This document shows positions 58,765 through 64,000 of a stretch of DNA of 64,000 bases, in pieces. The stretch comes from Apricaphanius iberus (Eukaryota; Chordata; Actinopteri; Cyprinodontiformes; Aphaniidae), in NCBI GenBank assembly GCA_028564705.1, contig JAPXFQ010002722.1, positions 2,002,001 through 2,066,000 of the forward strand, given 5' to 3'. The notes below the pieces were generated by a model, which worked only from the letters and a program-made list of their open reading frames with translations, made no database searches and was not told the origin of the DNA. The first letter of the stretch is position 1, and every line of letters starts with the position of its first letter. Position numbers and translations under genes: made by a program.

Positions 58765-59362
58765 GGCCGTTTTCACATGTGTGGCCGTACTAGAAAACGG
58801 CCAGAGAAAATGCTAATTTTTTCTGTTCACATGTCACGGATCTCTGCCCGTATTTGAATCCAGTGTTTTACTACAAATAAACAGCAGGTGGCGGTATACA
58901 AATAAGTCTTAGTTCTCCAACAAACAAGGGAGTGAGAAGTACCGACGTCATAAAACGAGCGACAGGCTAGAATGTAAACAAACTGGTCTACTGGTCAGCT
59001 GCCATGCATATCTTACAGGGTGAGTGTTGTGTTCACCGTTCTGGTAACCTGCTGTGTTGCTGTGGGATGCTTGAATCGCGTTGTTTTGGTATTTGTATGG
59101 TCGCGAGGTGATTCTGTAATTTCGGCCGGCGGTGTCGTCATTTCCGCGTGGAGCGCGTCTATTGTCTTGAGTACGGCCAGAGTACGGGTTGTGTTCACAT
59201 GGTACGTGGCCGCCCGTACCTGGACTCGGATACTACCTCCAAGGCAGGTCTCTCTGGCCGTATTCTGGCACGGTACAGTCTGTGTTCACATGGTACGAAA
59301 TAAGTGGATTTTGACCAAATACCGTACCCGAGTACGGACTCCCGTACCATGTGAAAGCGCCC
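58765..59362 (-). mobile_element. CpG-rich inverted-repeat DNA element, copy 3
   Basis: 598 bp. It begins GGCCGTTTTCACATG and ends with the reverse of GGGCGCTTTCACATG. Flanks TGA (58762-58764) and TTA (59363-59365) differ by one base; TTA is the usual Harbinger target. The left end forms a hairpin (GGCCGTTTTC with GAAAACGGCC). The minus-strand peptide (59198-59013) matches the other copies through about 50 residues (MNTTRTLAVLKTIDALHAEM...) and then diverges where the middle of this copy is rearranged (58999-59040). Confidence 0.75.
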
Positions 59363-61850
59363 TTAGATGAAGTAACTGCTGGAGACCGCCAACCAGAAAG
59401 GTTCGGCCCATAGTCTTAGCAGCTCACATCCAAAAATGTCACACAAAGAGTAACTAAAACTATAAAAAAAAATATAAGTCATGTATATGTAAAATTATAA
59501 AATAAAATCTAACAAAGTCTTGCTGTGTGAGCCCATTTTTAACTTTGAGCACTTGCCCCTCTAAAGGTCTCTGCACTTAGGAAGGGATTGGGGCATATTT
59601 TTTATCAGGTATTTAAATTGTATTTAAAAAGGCCATTCTTAAATAACCATAAAACAGACTAAATGCTCATGTAACGTATGACCTAAATTAAATAATTTAA
59701 TCCAGTAACTAAACTCCAGTTCTTGTAGTGATTTCCATCATCATCTTTATTTCCTCTAAAAACCAGGGTCTGTTTCCACTGCCGGTCACGATTTCACATT
59801 TCTGTTGTCACATCTTGCCAACCACTTGTACAGTTTTTTTCCTAAAAGGAGATTGCATTGCAGAAGCTATGAATTGTTTATTTCAAATGCAGGTGAAATT
59901 TCAAGCACTCATGTGTGACCAACTGAAATACTTAAAGTGTGATTGCTCTGCATCATTTACATTCCGGCATCAGCCATTGAAGCATTTCTGATTGTCAAGA
60001 TATCAAAATGCAGCTCCCCTGTCAGAATACCTTTCAAGCCTGGGAAATTTTCATTTCAAGCACACGGCAGAAACGCAATTAGGTAAACACCCCTGGCTAA
60101 TCCCATTACTAAAACATACCCACGTCCGGGGGGATGTTAATACCGGTGACAAATTGAGATGATCAGCAAACAGACAAGACATTTGTTTGTGAAGACTTGG
60201 GATAAATGTGACAGGGGAATGTGCAGCTTGACAGCTGCAGATAATGTCAGAGTTGCTAAGGTGGTAATTAGATGTGATTTAAACTCCAATCAGGTCGAGA
60301 CCTTGATAATGATGAAGGACACCAGAATTATGTTATCAACAAAAATTAAGAAGAAGGAAAATATACTTAGAAAAATATTGAGTGACATTAAATTACAGTT
60401 AAAATAAATTGGGATATGACAGTAGACAGGTTCAGGCAGAGTCCAAACTCTGACTTCAGTATCCAAACTGGTAACCCAACTTCCTCCCTGCAGTGTTTTA
60501 TTTGATTTTTTTGAGAATTAAATTGATTTTGCATCAATATTTAAGGTTTTAGACACAACTTCTATTAATCACGGCTCATTCACACATTCACACCATGTGC
60601 GATCGAATCGTCTCCAGGCTTCAGCAATAGCAATAAATCTCATTGGTTCACGTGATAACAACTACATATATAGAGAAAGGATTATAAACAAAATCCCAAC
60701 TCACTTTCTTGTGCTTTTGTTTAAAAGTATTTATTCACTTGGGTTGTTTTAGTTTTTATATATTTTAATGTAAGTCTCATTTGGGTTTTTTGTCTTTTAA
60801 ATATCCAAACCGTTTTATGTGCTTTGATAATTTTCTATAGCCACTAATTATGTTTGTTATTTCATTGACTTCATAAAAAACAGATCCGGTAAAAAAAAAA
60901 AAAATTGATTTGACATAGAAAGTTATCTGAGCTCCGCAGCATACCAGGTGTTAATGCTCTGATTAGACTATGTTTGTATGACAGCCATACAGAAATCGAC
61001 CGCACATGTATCAAACGCAATGTGATTTAGGCGTTAATTTTTCATGTCCCTTTTGTTGTATTTATCGTAACTGTTTGTGTGTAAACTTGCTTGATGGTAG
61101 CTTCTTTGTAATGTTGAATAAGAGAAAATTCACAACAAATCTAGAAAATAGACATTACATATCTGTGAATATTATTATTTTTATGGTAAAGATTCAAATA
61201 AGCATTTAACTATTCAGTAAACATGACTTAACATAAACTACTGGTACCAAAAGCTCAGCCTTCAGACATTCTTCAAGTTGGTCACCAAATTTCTATATAA
61301 AGAATTTGACCCACTTCTACAACAGAAACTCTCTAAATGTTTTAGGTGCCTAAAAATTTTGAATAAAATAAAATTCTACTGCATTGCTTTATAACTGATA
61401 ACGTACTGAAATTAATTTCCCACAGCGATCCCTCATACTTAGCAAGAATGTAGTGACAGTGGAGAGGAAAAACTTTTAAAAACTCAACTAAAAAAAAAAT
61501 GTAACAAGATGAAAACTCCAGCAGAACCTGGCTTAGTACGAGTGGCCATCTGCCACGACCGTCTGGGGTTTGAGAGGACAGAGTAAGAAAATAGAACAAA
61601 AGCTATGAATGTAAGAGAACTTTCTATATTAAAGAAAGTAAAAAGTTGATAACAGGACAGGGAAGACGCTGGAAATGTCATCTAAGTCGAATGCTCCCAT
61701 CCCACAGGGCATTGTAGCTAAGCAGCATATTGAGTGTAGCTTCTATGGAGAGAAAAAATGAGAAAAAAACAGGTTAACTCCCAAAACATCAGTTTGTAAT
61801 GCAACAGTCTAAGCCTATAGGAGCATAACTAAAGAAGGATAACCTTAGCC
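59363..61850 (+). other. AT-rich stretch without a supported gene
   Basis: No gene or repeat recognised beyond A-rich runs (60891-60904). Confidence 0.4.
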
Positions 61851-61853
61851 ATT

Positions 61854-62890
61854 CTAACTATAAGCTTGATCAATAAGGGCGTTTTTATGCCAGCTCTTAA
61901 AAATAGACAGAGTATCTGCCTCACGGACTAAAACTGGGAGCTGGTTCCACAGAAGAGGAGCCTGATAACTAAAAGATCTGCCTTCCATTCTATTTTTAGA
62001 AATCCTAGGGACTACCAGTACACCTGCATTCTGAGAGCAAAGTGCTCTGTTAGGAACATATGGAACAATTAGATCTGTGATGTAGAAATGGAATAGTTGG
62101 AGTTCGATTATTAAGGGCTTTATACATAAGAAGGAGGATTTTAAATTATTTTCTGGATTTAACATGTGAGCCAGTGATGAGAAGCTAAAACAGAAGAAAT
62201 ATGATCTCTCTTTTTAATATTCATCAGAACTTTTGCTGCAGCATTTTGGATCAACTGAAGGCTTTAATTGCATGTGGTGGACTTCCTGATAGTAAAGAAT
62301 TACAGTCTAGCATTGAAGTAACAAATGCCTTGATTAGTTTCTCAGCGTTACTCCTGGACAGGATGTTTCTAATTTTACCGAATTTTTTGGAGGGAAAAGA
62401 AAGAAATCCTGGAAACCTGTTTAATATGGGATTTGAATGTCATATCTTGGTCAAAATTAACACCAAGGTTCTTTACGTTTTTACCAGAGGCCAGTTCAAT
62501 GCCAATGCAGATTAAGTAATTGATTAAGCAGTTTCTGTTTTCAGGTCTTCTGGTCCAAAGATGACAATGTCTGTCTTTTCTGAATTTAAAAACAGAAAGA
62601 CAAGAGTCATCTGGGTTTTTATGTCTTCAAGACATGCCTGTAATCTATCTAACTGATTGGTTTGATGGAAGCATATATGTAGTAAAAAGAATTGGTCCAA
62701 GCACATAACCCTGTGGTACTCCACAAGTAACCCTTCAATTTGAAGATTTATCATTTACATGAACAAACTGGAATCTGTCAGACAAATATGATGTAAACCA
62801 GCCTAGTGCTGTTCTTTTTTATTCCTACACTATGCCGAAGGTTTTCCAAGAGAATATTATGATCGACTGTGTCAAAAGCAAAAGGGTACA
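61854..62890 (-). pseudogene. Rex1/L2-type LINE reverse transcriptase relic, FADD box deleted
   Basis: In minus-strand order the pieces are AFDTVDHNILLENLRHSVGI (about 62880-62815, the box with the first catalytic aspartate), then GVPQGYVLGPI near 62730. The YADD/FADD box should follow and is not present. Next come LEDIKTQM, FLNSEKTDIVIFGPEDLKTE (62640-62540), GVNFDQDMTFKSHIKQV, IQNAAAKVLMNIKKRDHISS (about 62240-62190) and the C-terminus LIVPYVPNRALCSQNAGVLV, RMEGRSFSYQAPLLWNQLPV, ADTLSIFK (61854-62165 frame). Multiple frameshifts and stops. Inactive; the endonuclease half is absent. Confidence 0.75.
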
Positions 62891-64000
62891 GATAGCTGCT
62901 TTTACTTCCTGCCCCCTCTGCATTTTGTGATGACACTATCTCATATGAAACCCAGCAATAAAAAATATTAAATCAATTGTATTTGATCATTTATCGGTAA
63001 ATGTTCATCTAAAGCATGCATTGCTCCTTTTCATGTAGTTTTAAGGTGATTTTAGATAGAAGAAGAGACATAGAAAATCAAACATGGTTTATTGAGGGTT
63101 GTGGAGGTAAAACAAAACGATCCATCACTAATTAATGTGTAGTTATTACTAATGGTAGGGTATCTACAAAATCTTCTAATGAGACTTCCGTACTTCTCTA
63201 GACAACAAAAAAGACAAAATAATATCAATAATCCTGCATGGATAGGCAGCTGTCTGATGTTACAATTATTTTTAGCTTGTTTAAAAGACTATCTGAATGT
63301 ACAGCTGACCATTACTTATTTAAATGGATAACCTTGAGCACACCTCAGATAAGCAGTATCTACCCAAACCATAAAAAATATTACACTTCATCTAATGTCT
63401 TGTGTCATCTCTGTGTTAGAATGTTGCTGAATTTGTAAAGTTATTTGCCAGCATTCATAGATGCCTTAGATTTTAGAAAATAAAACCCCCGTCCCATCAG
63501 TAACCCAGCAGATGGTGTCCCCTGAGGGTTCACATTATTTTGTTTTCATCATGACTCTTTCTCAGCACCAAGCACTGAAAGAGCGGTAGCTAAGGTGATG
63601 AAACGTCAAAGGACAGAAATAGATCTGCTTTGATGTTGAACAGCTGACAGACTAAAGCCACATGATGACAGTAAAACCTACCTGTCTATGCTGATAGCTG
63701 TAGGCAAAAAACTTTAAGAAAAATTCAGCTGCAAATCCAAACCTTTTCCTTATTCACACAAATTTCTGAAGTGTCAATATTAGGTCATTCTAATCTTTTT
63801 TCGAGTTTTGGCTTTACTAAACAAGTAAAATCCCTAAAGTTTCTTTGTAAGATTCTGACTTGATGTTTTGGGACTGCCTAACATACATGATGCTTCCCAG
63901 ATTAAATTTTTGCTTGTATTTCCCCTTAAAGCCTAGAATCTGCCATCTTACTGATTCTCCCTTTTAGAGACATTGATTGTTTGCTGAAGTTTACCAAGTT
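62891..64000 (+). other. AT-rich stretch at the window end
   Basis: No gene or repeat recognised. The downstream tetraspanin exons were not found here. Confidence 0.4.

Overview
The window reads as euchromatic teleost fish DNA. Most of it is AT-rich intronic or intergenic sequence crowded with fish-type transposable elements: a Tx1/L1-like LINE, several CR1/L2/Rex1-type LINE fragments, tRNA-derived SINEs, and Tc1/mariner, hAT and PIF/Harbinger-like DNA elements. No bacterial-style operon, rRNA, functional tRNA gene or CRISPR array was seen.

The only host gene I can support is a tetraspanin of the TSPAN4/TSPAN9 subfamily on the + strand. Two phase-0 exons are clear. The first (15814-16005, 64 codons) covers most of TM1, the small extracellular loop, TM2 and the inner loop. 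The second (40547-40621, 25 codons) is the TM3 exon. The 24.5-kb intron between them, and probably the flanks, are filled with mobile elements. I could not find the first coding exon (expected upstream) or the large-extracellular-loop exons (expected downstream); they may lie outside the window.

Layout: 0.5-1.6 kb hAT remnant with an 8-bp target duplication; 2.1-3.3 kb Tc1-like element with long inverted repeats and a broken transposase; 3.9-4.1 kb SINE; 4.9-5.2 kb short MITE; about 5.7-13.6 kb a minus-strand L1-like retrotransposon with two damaged ORFs and a GC-rich block of about 3 kb after ORF2; 15.8-16.0 kb tetraspanin exon; 16.8-19.5 kb possible hAT-type composite; 24.3-24.9 kb first copy of a roughly 600-bp CpG-rich inverted-repeat element; 25.9-28.0 kb internally deleted LINE carrying a SINE with a perfect 15-bp duplication; 28.8-37.5 kb LINE tails and an old Tc1 relic; 40.5 kb tetraspanin exon; 41.5 kb perfect 28-bp hairpin beside a MITE; 42.0 kb small hAT element; 44.4-46.3 kb LINE fragment open for about 556 codons; 46.9 kb (GATA)31; 49.2-50.1 kb SINE split by the second roughly 600-bp copy; 50.9-51.4 kb small Tc1-type element; 52.2-53.1 kb nested inverted repeats; 58.8-59.4 kb third roughly 600-bp copy; 61.9-62.9 kb Rex1/L2-like LINE relic.

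The most notable signals are the three-copy roughly 600-bp family with seven CCGTAC/GTACGG motifs and a shared antisense peptide, the G-rich putative LINE 3' region, the nested insertions that order events in time, and the perfect hairpin at 41.5 kb.
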